In this document: positions 1-8,316 of the stretch, piece after piece
Layout: every line of letters begins with the position of its first letter
Numbering within the stretch: the stretch's first letter is position 1
IMG/VR virus record: IMGVR_UViG_3300010883_000576
Coordinates: 1 to 21,773 of that record
Source: a virus
Strand: one strand, 5' to 3'
DNA: 21,773 bases
Translations under genes and position numbers: made by a program
Notes under the pieces: model-generated
Databases searched by the model: none
What the model saw: the letters and a program-made list of their open reading frames with translations, nothing else
Told to the model about the DNA's origin: nothing

Positions 1-2397
1 AAACCATCCAACCTAAAGACCATCGAAGATGACATGGTATCACCGATTACATTCGGTGGAATCAAGGACGCGAAAGAATTCGTCAAGAGCCATGGTGAGA
101 TTGCTAATTTCACGATATACGGAAACGACCGATTCGTGTATCAGTTTCTCAACGAAGAATTCCCCGGTGATATCAAATGGGATATCGACCATATCAAGAC
201 AGCATTCATTGATATTGAAACCGAGACGGAATCCGGATTCCCGATTGTAGAAGAAGCGAACGAAAAGATATTGCTGATCACCATCCAGATCGATGGAAAC
301 ATTGTGGTCTTCGGTGTGAAAGATTATGATGCGCCAGACAACGTGTTGTATTGTCAGTGCGACAACGAAGAGGATTTGTTACGACGATTCCTTGATCATT
401 GGGAACATCATTCCCCTGATATCATTACCGGATGGAACACGAATCTATTCGACATACCATACATTGTAAACAGACTCAAGCGACTCATGCCGGGGAGTGA
501 AAAGAGATTGTCTCCGTGGGGCTGGGTGCGAGAGCGAAAAGTATGGTCGATGAATCGTGAGCAGCAAACATACACCATTGAAGGTGTGGCTGTTCTGGAT
601 TACATGGAGCTATACAAGAAGTTCACATATCAGAAACAAGAATCATATCGACTCGATTACATATGCAGCCAAGAGTTGAAAGAGCGAAAGCTGAACCACG
701 AAGAGTACGACAGCTTCAAAGACTTCTATCGTAATGATTGGAAGAAGTTTGTCGATTACAATATACACGATGTTGTGTTGGTGCAGCGGTTAGATGATAA
801 GCTAAAACTCATAGAGTTGGCGCTAACACTTGCGTATGACGCCAAGGTAAACTACATCGATTCGTTTTCTCAGGTAAGGATGTGGGATACTATTATATGC
901 AATCATCTGTTGCAGAAGAATATCGTGTCCCCCCCGAACAATAAGTCAGACAAAGACTCTTCATACATCGGTGCGTATGTAAAGGCTCCGGTACTAGGTA
1001 TGCACGAGTGGGTTGTGTCGCTAGACGCAAATTCGCTTTATCCAAGTCTCATTATTGGACACAATATATCACCGGAAACTATTGTCAGTGATATACCAGA
1101 AGGATTGAAGAAGCATCACAACAAGTATCTCGACAAAGAATTGATCGCAAGTGAATTGGACTTATCCGACCTAAAGGATCATGATCTATGTATGGCGACC
1201 AACGGACAGTTTTTCACCAGAGAAAAACAAGGATTCTTGGGAGAGATACTTGAGAAGATGTACACAGACAGAGTACACTACAAGAACAAGATGATCGACG
1301 CTGAAAAACGCAAAGAGAAGGCTACCAGCGAAAAAGAAAAGACCGAGATAGAAAAAGACATAGCAACATATAAGAATCTCCAACTAGCCAAGAAGGTAGG
1401 ACTCAACTCATGCTATGGGACTATCGGTACTCCGTACTTCAGATACTTTAATATCAAGTTAGCAGAAGCGGTTACTCTATCCGGGCAGCTTGCAATTCGA
1501 TGGATCGAAAATGCACTCAATGGATACATGAACAACGTGATGAAAACAAAAGACGTTGAGTATGTCATTGCATCGGATACGGATTCGGTGTACATTCATT
1601 TTGGTCCACTTGTCAAGAAGGTTTTACCCAACGAGAAGAACAAGACAAAGATTGTTAATTTCTTGGATAAAATCATAACTGATGCCTTCGAGCCATTCAT
1701 TAAAAATAAATATAACGAACTCGCAGAATACATAAACGCATACCAGCAGAAGATGGTCATGTCGCGAGAGGTTATTGCAGACAAGGGTATATGGACTGCG
1801 AAAAAGCGATACATACTTAACGTATATGACTCCGAAGGTGTACGATATAAAAAACCCAAACAAAAGATCATGGGTATCGAGACAACCAGATCATCTACGC
1901 CTGAAGTGTGTAGGAAGAGACTGAAGACTGCCATCAAGATCATATTGAGTAAAGACGAAGACTTTCTTATTGATTACATCGAGAAGTTTAAGAAGAAGTT
2001 CAAGTCATTACCACCAGAGGATGTTGCGTTTCCTAGAGGCATATCAGAGTTGAGCAAGTACAAAGATGCCAGTAGTATTTACAAGAAGGGCACGCCGATA
2101 CACGTTAAGGCTGCCATCATCCATAATAACCTGCTGGCAAAGCATAAGCTGACAAAGAAATATGAGAAGATACAAAATGGTGACAAGATAAAGTTCATAT
2201 ATCTGAAGGATGAGAATCCCGTTAAGGCAAACGCCATTGCGTTCAATTCTTCGTTACCAGAAAAGTTCAATTTACACAAATACATCGACTACAACAAGCA
2301 GTTCGACAAGACGTTTCTTGATCCACTTAAAAATATACTAAACTGTATCGGGTGGAAAACAAAACACATAGCCACATTAGAAAGATTTTTCAAATGA
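1..2397 (+). CDS. 43: Family B DNA polymerase, T4 gp43 type (5' end cut by window)
   Basis: Replicative DNA polymerase with 3'-5' proofreading. The frame is open to base 1, so the ATG at 34 is internal; by comparison with T4 gp43 roughly the first 60-70 residues are missing. Numbering from the ATG at 34: ExoI has D60 and E62 (FIDIET), ExoII is GWNTNLFD with D140, ExoIII is YNIHD with D246, polymerase motif A is DANSLYPS at 331-338, motif B is KKVGLNSCYG at 453-462, and motif C is SDTDS with D515 and D517. All exonuclease and polymerase carboxylates are present, so it should be active in both. The extreme C-terminus, LERFFK, is placed like the T4 peptide that binds the gp45 sliding clamp. The stop overlaps the next start (ATGA), indicating translational coupling to uvsX. 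The family call is secure from motif order; the T4-type assignment also rests on the neighbouring genes. Confidence 0.97.
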   Translation, partial: KPSNLKTIEDDMVSPITFGGIKDAKEFVKSHGEIANFTIYGNDRFVYQFLNEEFPGDIKWDIDHIKTAFIDIETETESGFPIVEEANEKILLITIQIDGNIVVFGVKDYDAPDNVLYCQCDNEEDLLRRFLDHWEHHSPDIITGWNTNLFDIPYIVNRLKRLMPGSEKRLSPWGWVRERKVWSMNREQQTYTIEGVAVLDYMELYKKFTYQKQESYRLDYICSQELKERKLNHEEYDSFKDFYRNDWKKFVDYNIHDVVLVQRLDDKLKLIELALTLAYDAKVNYIDSFSQVRMWDTIICNHLLQKNIVSPPNNKSDKDSSYIGAYVKAPVLGMHEWVVSLDANSLYPSLIIGHNISPETIVSDIPEGLKKHHNKYLDKELIASELDLSDLKDHDLCMATNGQFFTREKQGFLGEILEKMYTDRVHYKNKMIDAEKRKEKATSEKEKTEIEKDIATYKNLQLAKKVGLNSCYGTIGTPYFRYFNIKLAEAVTLSGQLAIRWIENALNGYMNNVMKTKDVEYVIASDTDSVYIHFGPLVKKVLPNEKNKTKIVNFLDKIITDAFEPFIKNKYNELAEYINAYQQKMVMSREVIADKGIWTAKKRYILNVYDSEGVRYKKPKQKIMGIETTRSSTPEVCRKRLKTAIKIILSKDEDFLIDYIEKFKKKFKSLPPEDVAFPRGISELSKYKDASSIYKKGTPIHVKAAIIHNNLLAKHKLTKKYEKIQNGDKIKFIYLKDENPVKANAIAFNSSLPEKFNLHKYIDYNKQFDKTFLDPLKNILNCIGWKTKHIATLERFFK

Positions 2398-3509
2398 GTA
2401 CACCGTTATTCCACGACCTACTAAAGCACTCCAACAACAAAGACAGTTACATCGTGGCTGAGAAGGAAGAGAATCTACAGTTCATCGACACCGGATCATA
2501 CACACTGAATGCATTGATATCAGCCGATATATTCGGTGGGATACCTCAGTCTCGCGTGACGGCATTTGCGGGAGAAGAGTCTACCGGAAAGTCTTTCCTT
2601 GTGTTGAGTGTCGCCAAGCATTTCCTAGAGAAAAACCCAACTGGGTCGGTGCTGTACTTCGAGACAGAAGGCGCACTCACACAAGCCATGATTGAAGACA
2701 GAGGAATCGACAGCAATAGAATTGCCATTCTTCCTGTTGATACTATCCAGAACTTCAGGCATCAGATGATGTCGATACTAGATACATATCTCAGTAAGAC
2801 AGAAAAGCAGCGAGCAGAGAATCCTATTATATTCGTGCTGGACTCGTTGGGTATGCTGTCTACCAATAAAGAAATTGAAGATATTGTTGGTGGAAAAGAC
2901 ACTCGCGATATGACCCGCGCCCAATTAATTCGTGGGACATTTCGAGCATTGCTTATTAAATTAACAAAAGCCAACCTTCCATTGATCATCACCAACCACA
3001 CATATCAAGCTGTAACGAGTTTTTTCCCAACAAAAGAAATGAGCGGTGGTGGTGGAATCAAATATTCCGCATCTAACATCATATTTCTCGGCCGAAGCAA
3101 AGACAAGGATGATAAAACCAAACCCGATGTTCAGGGGAGTATTATCAAATGTCTCTTGAACAAAGGACGATTCACCAAAGAGAACAAACGGATTGAGACT
3201 CGTATTCTATATGGCTCTGGACTTGACAGATACTACGGGCTTGTAGTGTTAGCAGAAGAGGCCGGTATATTCACGAAAGAAGGAAACAAATGGAACACTC
3301 CCGGTGGATCAGCATTCGAGAAAGCCATCTACAAGAATCCAGAGAAGTATTTTACATCAGATGTACTAGATAAAATAAACGACTACGTAAAGGAAGAATT
3401 CGCATATGGCAAAGCGTCCATCAAAGAAGAAGGTGACGAAGAAATCGACACCGAAACCGGAGAAGTCACCAGCACCATCACCGGAGAAGAAATCGACACC
3501 GAAGTATAA
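2394..3509 (+). CDS. uvsX: UvsX, RecA-like recombinase
   Basis: Strand-exchange recombinase used in recombination-dependent replication and repair. The product is 371 residues, close to T4 UvsX (about 390). Walker A is GEESTGKS at 60-67, the glutamate-bearing strand is FETEG at 89-93, Walker B is IIFVLD at 145-150, and the Gly-rich DNA-binding loop is EMSGGGGIKYSAS near 215-227. I start it at the ATG that overlaps the polymerase stop (2394), not at the in-frame ATG at 2352, which would run 46 bases into the polymerase gene and add residues with no match to T4 UvsX. The C-terminus from about 344 is strongly acidic, as in T4 UvsX, and contains EEIDTE twice. The last 104 bases are also used in another frame by the next gene, which is unusual. 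Confidence 0.96.
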   Translation: MSTPLFHDLLKHSNNKDSYIVAEKEENLQFIDTGSYTLNALISADIFGGIPQSRVTAFAGEESTGKSFLVLSVAKHFLEKNPTGSVLYFETEGALTQAMIEDRGIDSNRIAILPVDTIQNFRHQMMSILDTYLSKTEKQRAENPIIFVLDSLGMLSTNKEIEDIVGGKDTRDMTRAQLIRGTFRALLIKLTKANLPLIITNHTYQAVTSFFPTKEMSGGGGIKYSASNIIFLGRSKDKDDKTKPDVQGSIIKCLLNKGRFTKENKRIETRILYGSGLDRYYGLVVLAEEAGIFTKEGNKWNTPGGSAFEKAIYKNPEKYFTSDVLDKINDYVKEEFAYGKASIKEEGDEEIDTETGEVTSTITGEEIDTEV

Positions 3510-3774
3510 ATTCAAAGACTTGAAAGGCCAGAACTACAGCGCCATTCATATACTTGACGGAAGGTATAAGGATGTGGTCTGTAAGTACGGACTTGTTCAA
3601 TTTGAAGAACGAACAGAGGGCGAACCAGACACAACCCCCTTGAAAATGAAGTTCGAATATGGTATACTAGAGAACCCTAATGAGGTAGATCGCGACGATC
3701 AGCAATTGATCAACGTGCTGGGTGACATTCTGGTAGAGTTAATGGAAGAGGAAAAAAAGCGAGAAGATGAGTAG
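3406..3774 (+). CDS. Small protein with Lys/Pro-rich N-terminus, between uvsX and gene 41
   Basis: A 122-residue protein that I do not recognise. The first 33 residues are almost only Lys, Pro, Ser and Thr, with KKSTPK occurring twice; they are encoded inside the 3' end of uvsX in a different frame. A more ordinary domain follows (about 34-100, beginning YKFKDLKGQNYSAIHI), and the tail is acidic (MEEEKKREDE). An AAGGAAG ribosome-binding site about nine bases before the ATG supports this start. The stop overlaps the helicase start by eight bases. The position equals that of T4 gene 40, but I see no sequence basis for homology. Its place inside the replication operon suggests a replication or recombination accessory role; that is inference. 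Confidence 0.8.
   Translation: MAKRPSKKKVTKKSTPKPEKSPAPSPEKKSTPKYKFKDLKGQNYSAIHILDGRYKDVVCKYGLVQFEERTEGEPDTTPLKMKFEYGILENPNEVDRDDQQLINVLGDILVELMEEEKKREDE
3438..3503 (+). repeat. 18-bp direct repeat in the dual-frame uvsX 3' end
   Basis: GAAGAAATCGACACCGAA occurs at 3438-3455 and 3486-3503. The offset is 48 bases (16 codons), so it repeats in phase in both reading frames: EEIDTE in the UvsX tail and KKSTP in the overlapping small protein. Confidence 0.9.
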
Positions 3775-5182
3775 CAACGTAGAACATATAATTCTGAGTA
3801 GTCTGGTTCAACATGAAGAGTTTTCTCGTTCGGTGTTGCCATTCCTAAAACATGAATACTTTCACGACAGACAGGACAAGGAAGTGTTTCTGGCTATCTC
3901 TCGGTATTGGGAAAAGTACAACACCAAACCAACATCGACATCTCTCACGATTGACATAAGCAATGCAGAGTTTCCTCATCTGAATGACGAAGACTGTTCT
4001 AATATCACCGATGTCCTTGTCCCTAGTCTTTTTGTTAAGATGGAAAACGAAGACATCGCATGGTTGCGAGACACCGCCGAAGCATTCTGCAAAGACAAGG
4101 CAGTATACAATGCACTCATGGAATCTATCCAGATAACCGATGAGAAGAATGAACACCAGAGTAAGAAACCAAAGAGCGCGATACCCACGATACTATCCGA
4201 AGCGTTATCCGTAACATTTGACCCAAACGTAGGACATGACTTTCTCGAAGATGCTGATGAGCGATTTGAATTTTATCATAAGGTAGAGAACAAGATACCA
4301 TATGACTTGGATTACTTCAATCGGATAACAGGTGGTGGTATGGCTAGAAAGACGCTTACTGTTATCATGTCTGGTACAAACGTAGGTAAGACGCTATGGA
4401 TGTGCCATGTTGCTGCTTCGTGTCTTTCACAGGGAAACAACGTACTGTATATAACAGCAGAGATGGCAGAGGAACGCATCGCGGAAAGAGTAGATGCTAA
4501 TCTGCTAGATGTAACGATTGAAGACTTGCACACCATACCCAAAGATTTGTTTGATCGAAAGATGACAAAGCTAAAGGCAAAGACGGATGGGCGGATGATC
4601 ATCAAAGAGTATCCGACTGCTACTGCACACGTAGGACACTTCAGAGCCTTGTGTGATGAGCTTCGGTTGAAGCAGGATTTTGTTCCTGATGTTATCTTTG
4701 TTGACTACATCAACATATGTCTTTCTTCGCGACTCAATGCAAATGCATCTGCCGGATCATATTTTTATATCAAGGCGATTGCAGAAGAGTTTCGAGGACT
4801 TGCAGTAGAACTGGATGTCCCTATGATCACTGCAACACAGGTAAATCGTGCTGGATTCACATCGACTGATTTTTCACTCGCAGACACCGCCGAGAGTTTC
4901 GGGCTTCCCGCTACCGCTGACCTAATGTTCGGATTGTTCTCGACTGATGAACTGGCTGACTTGAATCAATTTTGTGTCAAGCAACTCAAGAATAGATTTG
5001 ATGATCCAAATAAAATCAAGCGGTTCGTGATTGGTGTAGACAAACCAAAAATGAAGTTGTACGATGTGGCTGAATCAGCCCAGAAGAACTTGGTCGATAC
5101 AGGATCATCAGCCACAACAACGACCCAAACAGCCAACTCTGATTATCAGGAACCGAGAAAATACACCGGAATGACGGTATGA
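3767..5182 (+). CDS. 41: Replicative DNA helicase, DnaB-like, T4 gp41 type
   Basis: Hexameric 5'-3' helicase that unwinds the fork and, in T4, works with primase gp61. The product is 471 residues, nearly the length of T4 gp41 (475). Walker A is GTNVGKT at 203-209, a candidate catalytic Glu is E232 (ITAEMAEER), Walker B is VIFVDY at 309-314, the H3 glutamine is in TATQVNRAG near 355-363, and a candidate arginine finger is in QLKNRFDD near 410. The stretches KAIAEEFRGLAVE and AESFGLPATAD are very close to T4 gp41. The C-terminal 35 residues are a Ser/Thr/Gln-rich tail. Its start lies inside the end of the preceding gene (eight-base overlap), and it ends the replication operon just before a strong promoter. 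Confidence 0.96.
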   Translation: MSSNVEHIILSSLVQHEEFSRSVLPFLKHEYFHDRQDKEVFLAISRYWEKYNTKPTSTSLTIDISNAEFPHLNDEDCSNITDVLVPSLFVKMENEDIAWLRDTAEAFCKDKAVYNALMESIQITDEKNEHQSKKPKSAIPTILSEALSVTFDPNVGHDFLEDADERFEFYHKVENKIPYDLDYFNRITGGGMARKTLTVIMSGTNVGKTLWMCHVAASCLSQGNNVLYITAEMAEERIAERVDANLLDVTIEDLHTIPKDLFDRKMTKLKAKTDGRMIIKEYPTATAHVGHFRALCDELRLKQDFVPDVIFVDYINICLSSRLNANASAGSYFYIKAIAEEFRGLAVELDVPMITATQVNRAGFTSTDFSLADTAESFGLPATADLMFGLFSTDELADLNQFCVKQLKNRFDDPNKIKRFVIGVDKPKMKLYDVAESAQKNLVDTGSSATTTTQTANSDYQEPRKYTGMTV

Positions 5183-5188
5183 TCGTCA

Positions 5189-5216
5189 TTGACATATACG
5201 CAATATAGGGTATAAT
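5189..5216 (+). promoter_or_regulatory. Consensus sigma70-type promoter with start codon at +1
   Basis: TTGACA at 5189-5194 and TATAAT at 5211-5216 are both perfect hexamers, with a 16-base spacer. The predicted transcription start (about 5223) coincides with the ATG of the next gene, so the transcript would be leaderless or nearly so. Confidence 0.8.
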
Positions 5217-5222
5217 AGAGTC

Positions 5223-5588
5223 ATGAGCGAACTTAAAGACAAAACAGACGCCCATGTGAACAATAAAGTAGCGACTCTTCTAGGATGGACAACTATCGAA
5301 GGCTGCTACAGCGCCCCCTTCAGAAAGGGTTTGTTTGGTACAAATCCGGCAGGGCATCGGGGCGCCGTCCCTGATTTTTGCAACGACCTGAACGAGGCGT
5401 GGAATTTATTCGATGGTGTTGGCAAATCGCCTATATTGACTCTATCTTCAAATCAGATATCGAGTAATGCAGTGGTAAATTTTGAAAGTGATGTGCCGCA
5501 TGGGCGAAGGGAATGGCGCACAACTGCTAACCGACCTGCCCGGGCCCTTACGGAAACATATGTAACTTACAAGGAAGATAGAGGATAA
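5223..5588 (+). CDS. Small protein resembling the phage ABA-sandwich family
   Basis: A 121-residue protein. The N-terminal part (KVATLLGWTTIEGCYSAPF, then PDFCNDLNEAWNLFD around 50-64) has the layout of the phage ABA-sandwich fold: a VxxLLGW-type helix start, a sheet with a Pro-Asp-Phe turn, and an acidic helix feeding an alpha-beta-alpha core. The family usually ends with a helix like the ARALTETYVTYK segment here. The similarity is from memory of pattern only. The ATG at 5223 is the only methionine in the protein. There is no convincing ribosome-binding site, and the start sits at the predicted +1 of a strong promoter. The gene opens an early-type operon that runs through the RNA ligase. 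Confidence 0.75.
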   Translation: MSELKDKTDAHVNNKVATLLGWTTIEGCYSAPFRKGLFGTNPAGHRGAVPDFCNDLNEAWNLFDGVGKSPILTLSSNQISSNAVVNFESDVPHGRREWRTTANRPARALTETYVTYKEDRG

Positions 5589-5594
5589 ATCATA

Positions 5595-5798
5595 ATGAGA
5601 CGACAGCTATATAAACATGACGCCACAGTAATAGACAATCGTGGAAACCAACGATTCTTATCAACCAATGTGTGCAAGATAACACACCAACCGCTACTGG
5701 AAAAGGAAAGCAGAGTATTCGTGGAGACACCAGATGGATATAACTTGAAAAAATGTCATCTATCGTCTTTGGAAAAACTACACGGATTGTTTGCGTAA
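5595..5798 (+). CDS. Unknown 67-residue protein upstream of the RNA ligase
   Basis: I do not recognise it. A GAGG site at 5581-5584 lies ten bases before the ATG, and the gene begins seven bases after the previous stop, so it looks genuinely translated. The sequence is basic at the start, with VCKITHQPLLEKESRVFVE in the middle (Cys27) and KKCHLSSLEKLHGL at the end (Cys54, His55). The scattered Cys and His could suggest metal binding, but there is no full zinc-finger pattern. Confidence 0.7.
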   Translation: MRRQLYKHDATVIDNRGNQRFLSTNVCKITHQPLLEKESRVFVETPDGYNLKKCHLSSLEKLHGLFA

Positions 5799-5803
5799 AT
5801 ACC

Positions 5804-6961
5804 ATGAAACACCCAGCGGCCAAAGGGAATTATGAAGAGCTAGAAGCAAAGCTGTTGATGCTTTCATATCTAGGATATATCAAGTGCGTAGAACACAACG
5901 GACTTTGCATGTTCACATATACTCAAAAGACAGTGAACGACAAAGCGTGGTCGGTGTATACTCTTGTATCCAGAGGATTAATCGTCGATAGAAAAGCCAA
6001 GAAGATTGTTGCGTACACGATGCCGAAGTTTTTCAACTACGGCGAGGATGATGGATCGGAAGCATTCGGGGGAATGCCGTTTACTATATCCGAAAAGATG
6101 GACGGTTCTATGGGAACTGTTTTCCAGAATCAAATCGGACAATGGCAGGTAGCAACAAAAGGTTCTTTCACTTCCGATCAAGCCAAGTGGGGAACAAAGT
6201 TTCTCTACGAAGAGGGACTTCACGAGAAGCTGGAAGACGGACACACCTACATCGTAGAACTGATCTATCCTGAAAATCGGATTGTGGTTAACTATGGTGC
6301 TATGTTAGGCATGGTATTGCTGACATCATATGGACCTGACGGAGAAGAATATCCTGATGTGTCCATAGAAGGATTCTTTCAACTCCCCGATCATACGAAG
6401 TCGTATGTTTCCGAGCGAGACATCATAGACAAGTGCAAGACACTAGACAAAGACACCGAAGGATTTGTTGTTCGTTATACCAATGGAACGCGGGTAAAGT
6501 TCAAGGGTGATGAATATTGCAGAATTCATCATGTGCTGTCGCATGTCACGCCTCTAGGAATATGGAATATGCTACGGGAAGATGATAACATCAAAACCAC
6601 ACGAGACCAGTTGCCCGAAGAGTATCAGAAAGACTTTGATGCCATTACCGAATTGATATGGGATCAGTATGATGATGTGATACGAAACATCAACGGACTT
6701 GTAGGTCTTACACAGAACATGACGGACAAAGAAGTGGGATTGCAGTTTAAGAAATGGACTCTTCAGAAGTCTAATGCGAACAAAGAGTATTTCCCGTTTG
6801 TGTTTGCGGTTCGCAAGCACGAATTCTATCAACAAATAACAATCCCTTGCAGAGCAAGAGACAAACTGTTTAACCTATTCCGCCCGGGCAACAACGTGCT
6901 GCCGGGATACTCTCCGAGTGTCATAATGAATAGATTTACACCCAAGGAAGCGACTGTATAA
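5804..6961 (+). CDS. rnlA: T4 Rnl1-type RNA ligase
   Basis: ATP-dependent RNA ligase; in T4 this type repairs tRNA cut by host anticodon nucleases. The product is 385 residues from the ATG at 5804. Nucleotidyltransferase motif I is EKMDGS with the nucleotidyl lysine at K98 (T4 Rnl1 uses K99). The upstream SRGLIVD at 56-62 matches the T4 CRG segment. Motif III/IIIa is around YIVELIYPENRIVVNYG at 149-165, motif IV is EGFVVRY at 219-225, and motif V is VKFKG at 231-235. The all-helical C-terminal domain typical of Rnl1 follows. I chose 5804 over the in-frame ATG at 5753 because the earlier one overlaps the preceding gene by 46 bases and gives a longer N-terminus than T4's. The next gene starts two bases after its stop. 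Confidence 0.93.
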   Translation: MKHPAAKGNYEELEAKLLMLSYLGYIKCVEHNGLCMFTYTQKTVNDKAWSVYTLVSRGLIVDRKAKKIVAYTMPKFFNYGEDDGSEAFGGMPFTISEKMDGSMGTVFQNQIGQWQVATKGSFTSDQAKWGTKFLYEEGLHEKLEDGHTYIVELIYPENRIVVNYGAMLGMVLLTSYGPDGEEYPDVSIEGFFQLPDHTKSYVSERDIIDKCKTLDKDTEGFVVRYTNGTRVKFKGDEYCRIHHVLSHVTPLGIWNMLREDDNIKTTRDQLPEEYQKDFDAITELIWDQYDDVIRNINGLVGLTQNMTDKEVGLQFKKWTLQKSNANKEYFPFVFAVRKHEFYQQITIPCRARDKLFNLFRPGNNVLPGYSPSVIMNRFTPKEATV

Positions 6962-6962
6962 C

Positions 6963-7298
6963 ATGGCTAAGTATGAATATTTTGTGACGTACTCTGTAAG
7001 AGGAAAACACTACAACATCAACGTTGAACGAAGCGGGCCCATCTGTCACATCGGAGAAATCCTAGAGATGGAGAGGTTTATTGAGACTGACCGAGTTGTC
7101 AATGACGTTTCTATTACAGGATGGCAGATTTGGGAATCACCACAGGATGACTCTGAGATACCAGAGACAACGGAACACACTGGGCCTTCGTTGCGAGATT
7201 TGCCCATAGCTGAATTACAAGATGGATTGGTTGAAACGAAAGTTACCACAGAAGATGCAGATTCATCCGCCTCTTCAGAACCACTAGAGACCACATAA
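6963..7298 (+). CDS. Unknown 111-residue protein with acidic Ser/Thr-rich tail
   Basis: No family recognised. The first 60 residues form a plausible small folded domain (KYEYFVTYSVRGKHYNINV, ending SITGWQIWES). The remainder is low-complexity and acidic, rich in Glu, Thr and Ser, and probably disordered. The ATG follows the RNA ligase stop almost immediately, so it is likely translated by coupling. Position suggests co-expression with the ligase; nothing in the sequence indicates function. Confidence 0.75.
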   Translation: MAKYEYFVTYSVRGKHYNINVERSGPICHIGEILEMERFIETDRVVNDVSITGWQIWESPQDDSEIPETTEHTGPSLRDLPIAELQDGLVETKVTTEDADSSASSEPLETT

Positions 7299-7306
7299 GA
7301 TGTCGC

Positions 7307-7510
7307 ATGGGTATTTACGAAGTAATGAAAAATAAAAACGCAAACCCGGCGATAGGACCAAACCGAAATGAACTTGACGGTTCGATACGCTTTCGTTCAT
7401 CTTCATGGAATCCTAAGCTACCTTCAAAGGATGCAAAAGCAAGGCGGACCAAGACTAAGGGCGACATACGGGCGATGATGAAGGGCAAGGCCTCGGATGA
7501 AACAGTATAA
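7307..7510 (+). CDS. Unknown basic 67-residue protein
   Basis: A short protein rich in Lys and Arg (LPSKDAKARRTKTKGDIRAM in the second half) that I do not recognise. It starts eight bases after the previous stop and ends 14 bases inside the next gene. The ATG at 7300 was considered as a start but reads into a stop after 11 codons. The basic tail could bind nucleic acid; that is only inferred from composition. Confidence 0.65.
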   Translation: MGIYEVMKNKNANPAIGPNRNELDGSIRFRSSSWNPKLPSKDAKARRTKTKGDIRAMMKGKASDETV

Positions 7511-8150
7511 CTCAGCAGATGTAATACGAGATATACACACCATCATAGAAGAGTTCGACCAACTACAGAAAAGGCGATTGACATTCGACGATTTGTGTGC
7601 TATACTAGAACCAAAGAGAATCAGTATAGTGCATAGAAAAGAAGATAACAGGATACCCAAGTTTTACGCAATGTATAATGAGAATCTCACGAACACAAAA
7701 GCACCCGATGTCTTGGTCACAGTATCAGGACAAGAGAAACCAACGTTGCGATATATGAAACCTAAGTTTATGGAGCTACTAGCAGTAATCATCCACGAAC
7801 TGAAGCACAGACAACAAGCAATGCAGCGATATGGTATATGGGGGAAAGACTTTGTTGACATATGGTTTTCTGATTATCCACGAGACTTGTATTTGTATCT
7901 AGACTTCAAGGATAAACCCATCGATGAATGGAAGGGCTACTACGGACACAACGACGAAATAGATGCATACGCAATGGAAGCTGCGTTTATATGTTGGTTC
8001 GGAAACAAACCCTTGAACCTACAGGACAGTGAGACAAAGAGATACAAACAAGTGTTTGCAAACAACGAAACAGTATATAACCGATATCTAAAAAAGTTAT
8101 ATGGATATTTTATGATGTTTAACAAGGAAACAGCGAATGGCAAGAGATGA
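7497..8150 (+). CDS. Putative zinc metallopeptidase (HExxH protein)
   Basis: A 217-residue protein with a zincin-type motif in a hydrophobic helix: AVIIHELKHRQQ, with H100, E101 and H104. A possible third ligand lies in NDEIDAYAME, with E154, D156 and E161; HExxH proteins with a downstream E-x-x-A-Y-x-x-E helix are common in phages. No signal peptide or membrane segment is seen, so it would act in the cytoplasm. The start overlaps the previous gene by 14 bases and the end overlaps the next by 14 bases. Substrate is unknown. A consensus-like promoter lies inside its coding region at 7578-7606. Confidence 0.8.
   Translation: MKQYNSADVIRDIHTIIEEFDQLQKRRLTFDDLCAILEPKRISIVHRKEDNRIPKFYAMYNENLTNTKAPDVLVTVSGQEKPTLRYMKPKFMELLAVIIHELKHRQQAMQRYGIWGKDFVDIWFSDYPRDLYLYLDFKDKPIDEWKGYYGHNDEIDAYAMEAAFICWFGNKPLNLQDSETKRYKQVFANNETVYNRYLKKLYGYFMMFNKETANGKR
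7578..7606 (+). promoter_or_regulatory. Possible internal sigma70-type promoter
   Basis: TTGACA at 7578-7583 and TATACT at 7601-7606 have a 17-base spacer, inside the coding region of the HExxH protein. The match is good, but its position makes chance conservation possible. If active it would boost the genes from 8137 onward. Confidence 0.3.
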
Positions 8151-8316
8151 AGTAGTATCGAGAGTTTTGAGTGAAGAGGATTACGCAGCATATACTTCTG
8201 CGGATGTCAGATCACAAATGATAATCAATAATCTAGCAGAAGAAGTTCTGTCGTGGCGACAATCACATACAGCAAACGCCAGACAAACACTGATGGAGAA
8301 CCGCGACAATGGCTAA
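8137..8316 (+). CDS. Unknown 59-residue protein nested between overlapping genes
   Basis: A short gene preceded by AAGGAA at 8124-8129, seven bases before the ATG. It overlaps the previous gene by 14 bases and the next by eight, filling exactly the space between them. The product is mostly helical in appearance (MARDEVVSRVLSEEDYAAYT at the start, NNLAEEVLSWRQ in the middle) and resembles nothing I know. The ribosome-binding site and the nested overlaps on both sides make it a real gene. Confidence 0.75.
   Translation: MARDEVVSRVLSEEDYAAYTSADVRSQMIINNLAEEVLSWRQSHTANARQTLMENRDNG

Noticed and set aside
1596-1943. Minus-strand frames of 100 or more codons, here and at 13866-14210 and 14340-14738
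   Set aside because: They lie wholly inside well-supported plus-strand genes, have no ribosome-binding site or family features, and look like antisense shadows.
2705-2709. Possible use of the two in-frame ATGs 5' of accepted starts, such as uvsX at 2352 and the DUF6267-like gene at 17649
   Set aside because: Both would run inside the preceding gene; the accepted starts are at an ATGA overlap (2394) or just after a promoter (17724).
3327-3341. IYKNP motif in UvsX (residues 312-316), the same five residues that open A, C and D modules
   Set aside because: Surrounding residues do not match the modules and the gene is plainly RecA-like; treated as chance.
7855-7860. TTGACA hexamer inside the first HExxH gene, and another at 9541-9546
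   Set aside because: No acceptable -10 hexamer at 16-18 bases; the one at 9541 has TATATT at only 14 bases.
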